DNA of 43,933 nt from assembly GCF_017873395.1 (NCBI RefSeq), contig NZ_JAGGKC010000032.1, positions 1 to 43,933 on the forward strand, written 5' to 3'. The position numbers and the translations under genes were made by a program. Positions 6,936 to 14,805 of this stretch are shown here, piece after piece (position 1 is the stretch's first letter; each line of letters begins with the position of its first letter). The notes under the pieces are model-generated. The model saw nothing but the letters and a program-made list of their open reading frames with translations. It searched no databases and was not told the DNA's origin. The DNA comes from Youngiibacter multivorans (GTDB lineage: Bacteria; Bacillota; Clostridia; Clostridiales; Clostridiaceae).

Positions 6936-8348
6936 CTACCTTTCAATGAACATTTCGAATTCTATCACTTCATTTGTGTTCGATTCCTGGGCTTTATTGT
7001 CCCGGGATTCTTTTTCATTGACCAGCACAGCAAATTGAGGGAAGAGAATATACGAAAGAACCTCTTCTTCCAATGCCTCTCTTCCGAGCTTATCGCTCAG
7101 TTCCCTGGTGGCTTCTGCAAAAACAGGAGTCAGTTCCGAAATGGCCCTGGGCTTGATTTCGGGCTCGTCACCAAGAATTTTGGCTCTAACTGCAGGATCA
7201 ACCTGTGCGGGGGATTTTCCATAACTTCCCCTGAGATATTCCTTGATTTCATTTGGAACCATGGCGTAGCGTTCCCCCCTCAGCACATTCAGCATTGCCT
7301 GAGTTCCAACCATTTGGGATAGGGGAGTGACCAGAGGCGGGTATCCCATATCTTTTCTGACTACCGGGATTTCCCTCATTACCTCATTCAGCTTATGGAA
7401 CATGTTCTGGTCCTGAAGCTGGCTCATAAGGTTTGATAGCATGCCGCCAGGAACTTCGTACTGCAGTATCTTTGGGTTAATGACTAGTGCGCGGGCATTG
7501 TACTGGTTGCTGTCGATATATTTCTGAGCCACCTTATCAGCAAGCTCATATGCTTCATCAAGGCCTTCTTCGCTGTATGCAACCTGTTTTCCTATATATT
7601 CCGCTGATTCGATAATAGTTTCTGCAGCTATATGGCTTGTTCCGCCAGAAAATGGTGAAATGGCTGTATCCACTATGTCGACACCAGCCTCCATAGCCCG
7701 GAGCATAACCAGGTTCGTTAATCCGGCTGTAGTATGGCTATGAATGTTGATTGGAAGTTCTGTAACGGCCTTTAGTGCTTTAACAAGGCTGTAGGCCGCA
7801 TCAGGCATAAGTATTCCTGCCATGTCCTTTATGCAGATGGAATCTGCACCCATCTCTGCCATTTGTTTCACCAGGTCCACAAAATATGACTCTGTGTGTA
7901 CGGGACTAACGGTATAGCTGATGGCGCATTGGCAGTGACCGCCATATTTCTTTATATATTTAACAGGGTACTCGATGTTGTTCATGTCGTTTAAGGCGTC
8001 AAAAACACGGATTATGTCAATACCGTTCTCAATCGAAAGTCTTATGAACCTTTCAAGGGTTTCATTGTCGTATAATCTGTAACCAACCAGGTTCTGGCCT
8101 CTAAGCAGCATTGAAAGCTTTGTGTTCTTGGCGGCTTTTCGGATTTCCCGAAGGATTTCCCAGGGGCTTTCCCTGAGGAACCTAAGCGCAGTGTCGAAGG
8201 TTGCGCCACCCCAGACCTCAAGAGCGTTGTAACCTACCTTGTCCAGCTTTTCCACAAGTCGGATAATATCCTCTTTTTCCATCCTTGTGGCCAATAGACT
8301 TTGGTTACCGTCTCGAACCGTCAGGTCGTTGAGCAGTACTTTCGTCAT
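6936..8348 (-). CDS. oadA: Oxaloacetate decarboxylase alpha subunit (carboxyltransferase)
   Basis: 470-aa TIM-barrel carboxyltransferase of the pyruvate carboxylase C-terminal/5S family. It moves the carboxyl group of oxaloacetate to biotin, releasing pyruvate. Visible active-site blocks are LLNDLTVRDGNQSLLATRM (metal Asp), SICIKDMAGIL (the Lys that is carbamylated in relatives) and INIHSHTTAGL (two metal-binding His). The biotinyl domain found at the C-terminus of Klebsiella OadA is absent and supplied by the separate carrier gene. AGGAGG lies 10 nt upstream of the ATG. A hairpin with T tract separates it from ttdB. Confidence 0.93.
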   Translation of the reverse strand: MTKVLLNDLTVRDGNQSLLATRMEKEDIIRLVEKLDKVGYNALEVWGGATFDTALRFLRESPWEILREIRKAAKNTKLSMLLRGQNLVGYRLYDNETLERFIRLSIENGIDIIRVFDALNDMNNIEYPVKYIKKYGGHCQCAISYTVSPVHTESYFVDLVKQMAEMGADSICIKDMAGILMPDAAYSLVKALKAVTELPINIHSHTTAGLTNLVMLRAMEAGVDIVDTAISPFSGGTSHIAAETIIESAEYIGKQVAYSEEGLDEAYELADKVAQKYIDSNQYNARALVINPKILQYEVPGGMLSNLMSQLQDQNMFHKLNEVMREIPVVRKDMGYPPLVTPLSQMVGTQAMLNVLRGERYAMVPNEIKEYLRGSYGKSPAQVDPAVRAKILGDEPEIKPRAISELTPVFAEATRELSDKLGREALEEEVLSYILFPQFAVLVNEKESRDNKAQESNTNEVIEFEMFIER

Positions 8349-8380
8349 GATTTGTTTTCCTCCTATGGATGTCCTGAATA

Positions 8381-8409
8381 AAAGGTCCAGTCTTTTGACG
8401 TGGACCTTT
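8381..8409 (-). terminator. Internal terminator-like hairpin between ttdB and oadA
   Basis: AAAGGTCCA (8381-8389) pairs with TGGACCTTT (8401-8409), extended inward by GTC/GAC around a TTTT loop. On the minus strand the stem runs into CTTTTATT. It sits in the only sizeable gap (71 nt) of the operon, so it may reduce read-through into the pump genes or protect an mRNA end. Confidence 0.65.
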
Positions 8410-8419
8410 CAGCAGATTG

Positions 8420-9028
8420 CTATTTTATGAATCGTACTTCCTTGGCAATTTTTTCATATTGCTCTTCTTTTCTTTTGTTGAATTCAATTTTGTTCTCTTC
8501 AAAGATGTTGTTTCCCTCTGTGTCTATGGATACAATGAGTGGTCCAAACTCTTTGACTTGACACACCCAAAGGGACTCCGGCATTCCAAGATCGGTCCAG
8601 TGGACCTCTTTGATGTATTCTACAGTGTTGGCGGCATATACTGCATTTCCTGCAGGATATACAAGATGGATTGCTTTATGTTCTTTGCAGCCTTCTTCAG
8701 TATTCTTACCCATTCCGCCTTTTCCGACAATCAGCTTTACACCTGTCTGCTCTATGAATTCTTTTTCGAACTTCTCCATTCGCATACTTGTTGTAGGCCC
8801 TATGGATATCATCTCGTACTTGTTGTTGCCATGGTCCTTCACTATTGGACCCGCATGGAATATTGCCAGGCCATTAAGGTCCACTGGAAGCTCTATGTGC
8901 TCCTCGATAAGTCTGCGGTGAGCAACATCCCTGCAGGTTACAATAGTTCCTGTGAGATATATTATGTCCCCAATTTTCAGATCCTTAAGATCTTCGTCCT
9001 TTATTGGAGTCGTGAGTACATTCTTCAT
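8420..9028 (-). CDS. ttdB: L(+)-tartrate dehydratase beta subunit
   Basis: 202-aa C-terminal-type subunit of class I (Fe-S) hydro-lyases, closely resembling E. coli TtdB in memory along its whole length: LTTPIKDEDLKDLKIGD, TCRDVAHRRLIE, FHAGPIV, SIGPTTSMRME, VGKGGMG and ESLWVCQVKEFGPLIVS. With TtdA it dehydrates L(+)-tartrate to oxaloacetate. The start overlaps the ttdA stop by 4 nt (ATGA type), indicating translational coupling. The fumarase class I beta subunit is the close alternative. The tartrate reading is preferred because of the TtdA match and the oxaloacetate-consuming genes downstream. Confidence 0.88.
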   Translation of the reverse strand: MKNVLTTPIKDEDLKDLKIGDIIYLTGTIVTCRDVAHRRLIEEHIELPVDLNGLAIFHAGPIVKDHGNNKYEMISIGPTTSMRMEKFEKEFIEQTGVKLIVGKGGMGKNTEEGCKEHKAIHLVYPAGNAVYAANTVEYIKEVHWTDLGMPESLWVCQVKEFGPLIVSIDTEGNNIFEENKIEFNKRKEEQYEKIAKEVRFIK

Positions 9029-9924
9029 AACTCTGCCCCCTCATGTGTGGTGATTTTATAGTTCAGATCCTTATCAAATACAATCAGCCCCCTGCGGTGT
9101 GACCAGCAGCCTGTGTTAACTGCTACACCGATGGTCGAAGGATGCCTCGCAGTATTCACCACATTGACTCCCATAACTGATTTCTTGCCTTTAAGTCCCT
9201 GGGGACCGAGGCCTATGGCATTGATACCGTCCTCGAGAAGCCTTTCCAGTTTGGCTGCGTTTGCATTGTCATTATGGCTTCCTACCGGTCTCATGAGAGC
9301 GAGCTTGGAATTCATTGCAGCTGTTTCCACAGATGTTCCAACTCCAACTCCTACAAGGAGGGGAGGGCAGGCATTGAGTCCATAGCTGGTCATCCTGTCA
9401 AGGACAAATTTGACTACACCTTCATAGCCTTCTCCTGGCATAAGCACAGTTGCTACTCCTGGCAATGAGCATCCGCCGCCTGCCATATAAGTGTATATTT
9501 CAACATTGTCGCTATCTTCCTCAATCTCCCAGAATACACTAGGTGTACCTTTGCCGATGTTCTTCTTTGTGTTGTATTCATCGAAGGTCTCAACTGAATT
9601 GTGCCTGAGTGGTGTTTCCATGGTCGATTTGTAGGTTGCGTCCCTTAGGATCTGGTTCAGCTGACCGATAAGCGGGAAGTTCTGGCCGCACTTTACGAAA
9701 AACTGCAGCACACCAGTATCCTGACATGAAGGTCTCTTGAATTTTAAGGCAAGCTTCTGGTTCTCTTCCATAGTAGCATATATTATCGTTGCCAGTTCGC
9801 CTGTCTCCTCCTGCTTCAATTCTTTCAGCTTGTTTTCCACATCATCCGGCAATTTGTAGCTTACCAGCGATATGAATTTTGACATAAGATCTGTCAGTTT
9901 TTTGACATCATCGACTTTACTCAT
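9025..9924 (-). CDS. ttdA: L(+)-tartrate dehydratase alpha subunit
   Basis: 299-aa Fe-S hydro-lyase alpha subunit. Blocks matching E. coli TtdA include RPSCQDTGVLQFFVK (first cluster Cys), PLRHNSVETFDEYNT, YMAGGGCSLPG (second cluster Cys), NACPPLLVGVGVGTSVETAA, GPQGLKGKKSVMGV and NTARHPSTIGVAVNTGCWSHRRG (third Cys region). The [4Fe-4S] cluster and oxygen sensitivity are family knowledge. The gene lies 18 nt after the transporter gene and overlaps ttdB. A class I fumarase is possible, but separate alpha/beta subunits beside an oxaloacetate decarboxylase and a DASS carrier favour tartrate. Confidence 0.9.
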   Translation of the reverse strand: MSKVDDVKKLTDLMSKFISLVSYKLPDDVENKLKELKQEETGELATIIYATMEENQKLALKFKRPSCQDTGVLQFFVKCGQNFPLIGQLNQILRDATYKSTMETPLRHNSVETFDEYNTKKNIGKGTPSVFWEIEEDSDNVEIYTYMAGGGCSLPGVATVLMPGEGYEGVVKFVLDRMTSYGLNACPPLLVGVGVGTSVETAAMNSKLALMRPVGSHNDNANAAKLERLLEDGINAIGLGPQGLKGKKSVMGVNVVNTARHPSTIGVAVNTGCWSHRRGLIVFDKDLNYKITTHEGAEL

Positions 9925-9942
9925 AACAATCTCCTTTTAACT

Positions 9943-11220
9943 TTAGTTTGGATAGAAAGGGAACAGGATTGGCAGCAGAATCATTGAAACAACTAATGAA
10001 ACTATGATCAGTGGGACTCCAACCTTAACATAGTCCTTGAACTTATAGCCCCCGATTCCGTAAACCATTGTGTTTGCGGGCATTCCGATTGGTGTAGCAT
10101 ATGCCATGGATCCGCCAATTACAGTAGCCATCAGTACAGCTCTAGGATCCGCACCCATTGCGTTTGCCAGCGAAAGGCTTATTGGGACAAGAAGTGCTGT
10201 GGTAGCTGTGTTCGACATGAAGTTTGTCATTACTGAGGACAGCAGCAATACCACAAAGAGTAATATTAGCGGGGATGGATTGGTTCCAAGAGTTTTGATG
10301 ATTGTGTCAGCAATATATTCACCAGCTCCTGAGGTTTCTAGGGCCTTTGCCAAAGCAAGCGATCCTACAAACAACAATATTGTATTCATGTCTATGGACT
10401 TCATGGCCTTTTTCTCGGTAAGCACCCCTGATGCTACAAGAACCAAGGCTCCAATCCAGGCTGATACATACAGCTTGATTCCTATCTGCTCTTCAAAAAT
10501 CATTGCAATTACCGTCAGAACCAGAACAATCAGAGAAAAATACTGCTTCCATACCGGGACATTACTATAATCATCATGTCTTGCAAAAACAGAATCTTTA
10601 TCCAGTTCAGCATCCTTATGGTCTGGAAGGAGCTTATAGCCAATCAGCGCGAAGTAGATTATTCCTATTACCAGTATAGGAAGACCAACCTTGGCATACT
10701 CGAAAAATCCGAACTTCATGCCAAGCCCTTCCAGAGCAGACTGTGCAATCATGTTTCCCGGAGCCCCGATGAGACTCAGGTTTCCACCCATTGCGGCAGC
10801 AAGAACCAAAGGAATCATCAGCTTTGACCTGGCAAAGCCGGACTTCGCAGAAATACCGATGATAACTGGTATAAGCACGGCAGCAGTTCCTGTATTGGAA
10901 AGTACACCTGACATCAGTCCTGTGATGACCATTACTGCAACTATAAGCTGTCTCTCAGTCTTGGCGAATCTGGTTACCAGACCTCCAACCTTCTGAGCCA
11001 TTCCTGTATCAAAGAAAGCCGCTCCAACAATGAACATTCCCATGAACAGGAGTACATTGCTATTGACAAAGCCTGCAAACGCATCTGAGGGCTTAAGTAC
11101 TCCGGTTAAAGTCAGGCCGATTGCTACAATCATGGCAGTGATGGATAATGGCAGTTTTTCCCATGCGAACATTACAATTGCAAAAACCAAGAAAATAAGT
11201 GTGATAATCTGTGGACTCAT
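9943..11220 (-). CDS. DASS/SLC13-family anion transporter, probably for tartrate
   Basis: 425-aa polytopic inner-membrane carrier with about 11-12 hydrophobic spans. It has the two family 'SNT' motifs: LSNTGTAAVLIPV in the first half and MSNTATTALLVPI in the second. These form the sodium and carboxylate sites in structurally known relatives. As first gene of the ttd-oad run it probably imports L-tartrate, either with Na+ or in exchange for a dicarboxylate; this is inference from context. The ATG at 11220 follows GGGGGA at 7-8 nt; an upstream in-frame start at 11259 lacks a ribosome site. If Na+-coupled, the decarboxylase pump would recycle the sodium. Confidence 0.85.
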   Translation of the reverse strand: MSPQIITLIFLVFAIVMFAWEKLPLSITAMIVAIGLTLTGVLKPSDAFAGFVNSNVLLFMGMFIVGAAFFDTGMAQKVGGLVTRFAKTERQLIVAVMVITGLMSGVLSNTGTAAVLIPVIIGISAKSGFARSKLMIPLVLAAAMGGNLSLIGAPGNMIAQSALEGLGMKFGFFEYAKVGLPILVIGIIYFALIGYKLLPDHKDAELDKDSVFARHDDYSNVPVWKQYFSLIVLVLTVIAMIFEEQIGIKLYVSAWIGALVLVASGVLTEKKAMKSIDMNTILLFVGSLALAKALETSGAGEYIADTIIKTLGTNPSPLILLFVVLLLSSVMTNFMSNTATTALLVPISLSLANAMGADPRAVLMATVIGGSMAYATPIGMPANTMVYGIGGYKFKDYVKVGVPLIIVSLVVSMILLPILFPFYPN

Positions 11221-11316
11221 TATTATTCCCCCTAAATTTATCAGACGTCTTAATTGCATATTAAGGGAATGTAATCAATTGCACTATCCGATTTTTGCTG
11301 TCATAATTTTTGGCCA

Positions 11317-11336
11317 GAAGTGTCCATTGACGCTTC
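11317..11336. promoter_or_regulatory. Candidate operator upstream of the tartrate operon
   Basis: GAAGTGTC-CATT-GACGCTTC is an inverted repeat (7 of 8 bases) lying about 100 bp upstream of the transporter start, where an AraC-type activator could bind. A related half-site (GTCGCTTCC, 12549-12557) lies next to the ribosome site of the araC-type gene. No strong -35/-10 pair is visible before the transporter, which fits an activator-dependent promoter. Confidence 0.4.
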
Positions 11337-11365
11337 CAGTCTTAGATTATTCAATTATTGGCAGT

Positions 11366-11412
11366 AAAAAAACCCAGAATGTTATTCCCGCATGCGTTCT
11401 AACATCTGGGTT
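11366..11412 (-). terminator. Terminator after the AraC-type regulator gene
   Basis: On the minus strand, AACCCAGATGTTA (11400-11412) pairs with TAACATTCTGGGTT (11371-11384) with one bulged base and a 15-nt loop containing the palindrome CGCATGCG. A run of seven T follows. It separates regulator from transporter transcription. Confidence 0.85.
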
Positions 11413-11479
11413 CGAATGATTGATTCCCATTTTGGGACCAATAATTTTATCAAAAAAATCGGGTAGTCCATATTTTGGA

Positions 11480-12535
11480 TTATATTATTTTTGATTTTAT
11501 CTTTTTTAGTTTCTCGAGTGTTCCGCGAAGCTCCCTGGCTATTTCATCTACCTCACCCTCTAACACCTTTTTTGTTTTTAAGATATTTTCAGGGGGTCCG
11601 AATTCGAAATTATGTTCTTTACTGCTAAGTTCGTCAGTGACAATCTGCTTAAGTAAAACTGGATCTGTGTAGATCTTGTCATCCTTGCTTTCAAGACTGT
11701 TTCTGTTTATGATCATTTTCCTATATTCGGTGGGAGTTTTGCCGAACCGTTCTCTAAATGCGGTGTTGAATGCCTTGATATCCGAAAAGCCGTTTACATA
11801 TGCTATGTCGGATACTTTCTGATCTGTGTTGGTAAGAGCAAAAATAGCCTCCCTCATTCTGACTCTCGTCAGATATTCGTAATAGTTTATGCCAAGCTTC
11901 TGCTTGATTATTTGAGATATGTAGCTTTTATTGTATCCAGTCACGTTAGTCAGGTCATCCAGAGTTATCTTCTCCCTGAAATGATGGTTCAGATAATCCA
12001 CTATCCTGATGACATTCTCGTTTTTTGACATTACGCTTGAATCAAGCTGTGAGATCCATTCAACAGGGAAGTTCTGCATGATGTCGCCCATAAGCTGATG
12101 GAACAATGATTCGTATATCATAGTTTCAATTTCTGAATCACGGTCAGCGAAAGTAGCCATTTTAAGAACGGTTCTATAGATACGCCTAAAAATTGGAAGA
12201 TTCTTCGTGGTTCCATCAGAAATACATCTAATATGGATATTTTTGTAGTCCTTTATCCAAGTTGAGAAGTAAACAGGATCAAAATGAATTACCATTGCGA
12301 TGGAATCCGGCTTTCTGGCCATTGTGGCATGACCGATGTTTGAGTTGATCAGAATGACATCGCCTTTGGAAAGTATGTGGCTCTCTCCGTTCTTGTTTAC
12401 TTCAATCTCGCCATTCAGAAGGATCAGCAGCTCAATGTCCTTGTGCCAATTGTATTTGTAATATGTAACATAATATGAGTACTGCTCCAGATTAATTGAA
12501 TTTCTTTTATTCTCGTATTTTGCAAAAGATTTCAA
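11480..12535 (-). CDS. AraC-family transcriptional regulator with N-terminal cupin domain
   Basis: 351-aa regulator. Residues about 1-150 look like an AraC-type cupin sensor (KDIELLILLNGEIEVNKNG, SKGDVILINSNIGH). Residues about 175-270 are a double helix-turn-helix with the family signature ITLDDLTNVTGYNKSYISQ and VSDIAYVNGFSDIKAFNTAF...FGKTPTEYR. An unusual charged tail of about 75 residues, partly helical (KTKKVLEGEVDEIARELRG), follows. The start is TTG at 12535, 5-6 nt after AGGAGG. It lies immediately upstream of, and in the same direction as, the transporter-ttd-oad genes, so it is probably their substrate-responsive activator (inference). Confidence 0.85.
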   Translation of the reverse strand: MKSFAKYENKRNSINLEQYSYYVTYYKYNWHKDIELLILLNGEIEVNKNGESHILSKGDVILINSNIGHATMARKPDSIAMVIHFDPVYFSTWIKDYKNIHIRCISDGTTKNLPIFRRIYRTVLKMATFADRDSEIETMIYESLFHQLMGDIMQNFPVEWISQLDSSVMSKNENVIRIVDYLNHHFREKITLDDLTNVTGYNKSYISQIIKQKLGINYYEYLTRVRMREAIFALTNTDQKVSDIAYVNGFSDIKAFNTAFRERFGKTPTEYRKMIINRNSLESKDDKIYTDPVLLKQIVTDELSSKEHNFEFGPPENILKTKKVLEGEVDEIARELRGTLEKLKKIKSKII

Positions 12536-12587
12536 TGAAAACCTCCTAGTCGCTTCCTTCTGATATTATCGTTTTCAACCTAATGTA

Positions 12588-12616
12588 TATTTATCACATA
12601 CATCCTGCGAAATCAA
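12588..12616 (-). promoter_or_regulatory. Candidate promoter of the araC-type gene
   Basis: On the minus strand, TTGATT (12616-12611), 17-bp spacer and TAAATA (12593-12588), about 45 nt upstream of the ribosome site. Confidence 0.4.
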
Positions 12617-12641
12617 ATTATTTTACCTTTGGCTAGATATT

Positions 12642-12663
12642 CATAGGTAGTGCATAGGTAGTG
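12642..12663. repeat. Perfect 11-bp tandem repeat upstream of rho
   Basis: CATAGGTAGTG occurs twice head to tail (12642-12652 and 12653-12663), about 20 bp upstream of the rho -35 region. One helical turn per unit suggests side-by-side binding of a regulator; the protein is unknown. Confidence 0.6.
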
Positions 12664-12676
12664 ATGAAAGAGCTTG

Positions 12677-12709
12677 AGTATTCCATTTTTTTTCGGAATA
12701 CTGTATAAT
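12677..12709 (+). promoter_or_regulatory. rho promoter with overlapping inverted repeat
   Basis: TTCCAT (12681-12686), 17-bp spacer, TATAAT (12704-12709). A perfect 8-bp inverted repeat, AGTATTCC (12677-12684) and GGAATACT (12695-12702), covers the -35 and spacer around an ATTTTTTTTC loop. This could be an operator or a weak terminator for upstream transcripts. The rho leader would be about 180 nt. Confidence 0.55.
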
Positions 12710-12896
12710 TAATTTTTCTTGGCCTATAATAAATAGTAGGAAAAGAAATTCTCTTTAGTTCCAGCAAGCATTCAAATCGTAGATTCTATTGATCCAGTAT
12801 GGATTGTCATTTTAGATATCCGATTGTCTATCAGTATTCTCAAGATGGGAATCATAACAATAAATTCCGAATATAAAAGGTAAAGGAGTGATGTAT

Positions 12897-14369
12897 TTGC
12901 AGATTAATCTGGAAGAGCTGTCTCTCGTCGAATTAAGAGCGATTGCAAAGGAAAAGGGAATAAAGAACATCCAGAAATTCAGGAAGCATGAACTTATGGA
13001 CGTATTAAAGGATTCAGGGGATGTTGCTGATGAATTAGCGGCTCCAGTAGAAGATTCCGCTTCAGTTGAAGAACAGAAGATTACAGCAGTCAATGAAATA
13101 AATGAAGCTGCTGATGAAGCAAAAGCAGAAGAGGCTCCGGCTATTATTGAGCCAGCAAAGCCCATTGCAGAAACCATAAGAAGGATGCCGGAAAGGGATT
13201 ACGACAGGCAGGACAACGAAAAGAGACAGAAGTATTCGAATGAGACTGATGTCGTTGGTGTTCTTGAGATGCTTGAGATGAACAGCTTTGGATTCCTTAG
13301 GGGTGAGAACTATCTTACGAGCCCCAACGACGTCTATGTCTCCCCTAGTCAGATAAGGAGATTTGACCTGAGGACAGGAGACCAGGTCAGAGGCTATGGA
13401 AGGAGCCCGAGGGAGGGTGAAAAGTTTTCCGCTTTAACCTTCATAGAGAAGATAAACGGTGAGGACCCTGAGAAGGCTGTAAGAAGACCTTATTTTGACA
13501 GGCTGACCCCAATATACCCTGAAAAGAAGATAAAACTTGAGGTGGAAGGTGAAGGCGACCTTACTACCAGGATAATGGATATCCTCAGCCCTATTGGTAA
13601 GGGTCAGAGAGGTCTGATCGTTGCACCTCCAAAAGCAGGCAAGACAACGATAATGAAGAAGATAGCGCAGAACATAGTTGTAAACCATCCGGAGATAAAG
13701 CTGATAGTGCTTCTTATAGATGAGCGTCCTGAAGAGGTTACTGATATTCAGAGAAGCGTGAAGGGAGAAGTCATCTACTCGACATTTGACGAGGAACCGG
13801 ACCACCATACGAAGGTTTCAAGGATGGTTCTTGAAAGGGCAAAGAGGATGGTTGAGCAGAAGCAGGATGTCGTTATACTTATGGATTCCCTGACAAGGCT
13901 TGCGAGAGCATACAACCTTACTGTCAATCCTTCTGGCAGGACACTTTCAGGCGGACTAGACCCGGCTGCTCTTATCATGCCAAAGAAGTTCTTCGGTGCT
14001 GCAAGGAACATGGAAGAGGGCGGAAGCCTGACCATTCTGGCAACAGCTCTTGTTGAGACTGGTTCCAGGATGGATGACATGATTTTCGAGGAATTCAAGG
14101 GAACAGGTAACATGGAGGTCCATCTTGACAGAAGACTTCAGGAGAGAAGGATTTTCCCTGCGATTGACATATACAAGTCAGGAACAAGGAAAGAGAAGGC
14201 ACTTCTCACAGAGGATGAGTACAACATCTCCCTTGGACTCAGGCGTCAGATGTACAGGGAGAGCAGCGTTGACAAGGTAACTGAGGACCTGATCAAGCTC
14301 CTTTCAACAACAACCAATAACAGGGAGTTTGTTGAGACAATAAAGAAAACAGGGGTGTTCGACAAATAG
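12897..14369 (+). CDS. rho: Transcription termination factor Rho
   Basis: Hexameric RNA-dependent ATPase/helicase that ends transcription. An N-terminal helical domain (LVELRAIAKEKGIKNIQKFRKHELM) precedes an acidic, Ala/Glu-rich spacer (about residues 40-90). A cold-shock-type primary RNA site follows (NSFGFLR...SPNDVYVSPSQIRRFDLRTGD). The ATPase has Walker A (APPKAGKTTIMK), Walker B (VVILMDSLTRLARAYN) and the Q/R loops of the family. I place the start at TTG 12897, 8 nt after AAGGAG; the GTG (12888) and ATG (12891) are in or almost touching that site. Expected length is 490 aa. A long leader suggests regulation. Confidence 0.95.
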   Translation: MQINLEELSLVELRAIAKEKGIKNIQKFRKHELMDVLKDSGDVADELAAPVEDSASVEEQKITAVNEINEAADEAKAEEAPAIIEPAKPIAETIRRMPERDYDRQDNEKRQKYSNETDVVGVLEMLEMNSFGFLRGENYLTSPNDVYVSPSQIRRFDLRTGDQVRGYGRSPREGEKFSALTFIEKINGEDPEKAVRRPYFDRLTPIYPEKKIKLEVEGEGDLTTRIMDILSPIGKGQRGLIVAPPKAGKTTIMKKIAQNIVVNHPEIKLIVLLIDERPEEVTDIQRSVKGEVIYSTFDEEPDHHTKVSRMVLERAKRMVEQKQDVVILMDSLTRLARAYNLTVNPSGRTLSGGLDPAALIMPKKFFGAARNMEEGGSLTILATALVETGSRMDDMIFEEFKGTGNMEVHLDRRLQERRIFPAIDIYKSGTRKEKALLTEDEYNISLGLRRQMYRESSVDKVTEDLIKLLSTTTNNREFVETIKKTGVFDK

Positions 14370-14371
14370 AA

Positions 14372-14399
14372 AAAGCCCGCAGTCTGATCTGCGGGCTTT
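14372..14399 (+). terminator. Terminator after rho
   Basis: AAAGCCCGCAG (14372-14382) pairs with CTGCGGGCTTT (14389-14399) around a 6-nt loop; it begins 2 nt after the rho stop. Confidence 0.85.
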
Positions 14400-14408
14400 A
14401 CTCAGCAA

Positions 14409-14432
14409 AAAAAGGACCCGTGGGTCCTTTTT
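14409..14432. terminator. Bidirectional terminator between rho and rpmE
   Basis: AAAAAGGACC and GGTCCTTTTT pair around CGTG, with T runs on both strands. It serves rpmE on the minus strand and backs up the rho terminator on the plus strand. Confidence 0.85.
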
Positions 14433-14446
14433 AGGTTGTGAAAATC

Positions 14447-14659
14447 TTATTCTTCACTCTTGAGGTTGAATTTCTTCTTGAATCTGTCAACCCTACCGCC
14501 GACATCAACAATCTTCTGCTTTCCAGTGAAGAATGGATGGCACTGGGAGCATATTTCCACCTTCAGCTCGTTCTTTACGGAACCAGTGGTGAAAGTGTTT
14601 CCACATGCGCACTTAACGACAACTTCAGAGTTGTACTTTGGATGTATGCCTTCTTTCAA
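14447..14659 (-). CDS. rpmE: 50S ribosomal protein L31 (zinc-binding form)
   Basis: 70-aa L31 of the Cys-containing type: KCACG and ICSQCHPF provide the zinc ligands, followed by FTGKQKIVD and GRVDRFKKKF. The start is taken as TTG at 14659 (giving KEGIHPKY at the N-terminus, as in relatives), 8 nt after AAAGGTG. The longer TTG at 14677 lies upstream of that site. L31 next to rho and tdk is conserved order in Bacillota, but here the gene is inverted relative to both. A good promoter lies about 50 nt upstream. Confidence 0.93.
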   Translation of the reverse strand: MKEGIHPKYNSEVVVKCACGNTFTTGSVKNELKVEICSQCHPFFTGKQKIVDVGGRVDRFKKKFNLKSEE

Positions 14660-14706
14660 TTTTTTCACACCTTTCAATTACGGTCATAAACCTTTTTAAC
14701 TATTCA

Positions 14707-14735
14707 ATTCTAGCATTGTCAATTGGCATAGTCAA
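14707..14735 (-). promoter_or_regulatory. rpmE promoter
   Basis: On the minus strand TTGACT (14735-14730), 17-bp spacer, TAGAAT (14712-14707): strong match to consensus, divergent from the tdk promoter. Confidence 0.75.
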
Positions 14736-14763
14736 GAATATTATGGAATAGGTCAGTCTCTCA

Positions 14764-14772
14764 TGCTATAAT
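14764..14772 (+). promoter_or_regulatory. tdk operon promoter (extended -10)
   Basis: TGCTATAAT (14764-14772) is a complete extended -10; the -35 (TGGAAT near 14744) is weak. The start site would be near 14779, about 27 nt before the tdk ATG. Confidence 0.65.
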
Positions 14773-14805
14773 AGATGACGAAATATGGCAGGAGGGGAAT
14801 TTTTA

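Noticed and set aside
8417..9061. 214-codon plus-strand frame opposite ttdB
   Set aside because: Complement of a conserved dehydratase subunit gene; aromatic-rich shadow translation.
9025..9924. Class I fumarase assignment for the alpha subunit
   Set aside because: Not excluded, but the match to TtdA and the neighbouring oxaloacetate decarboxylase favour tartrate dehydratase.
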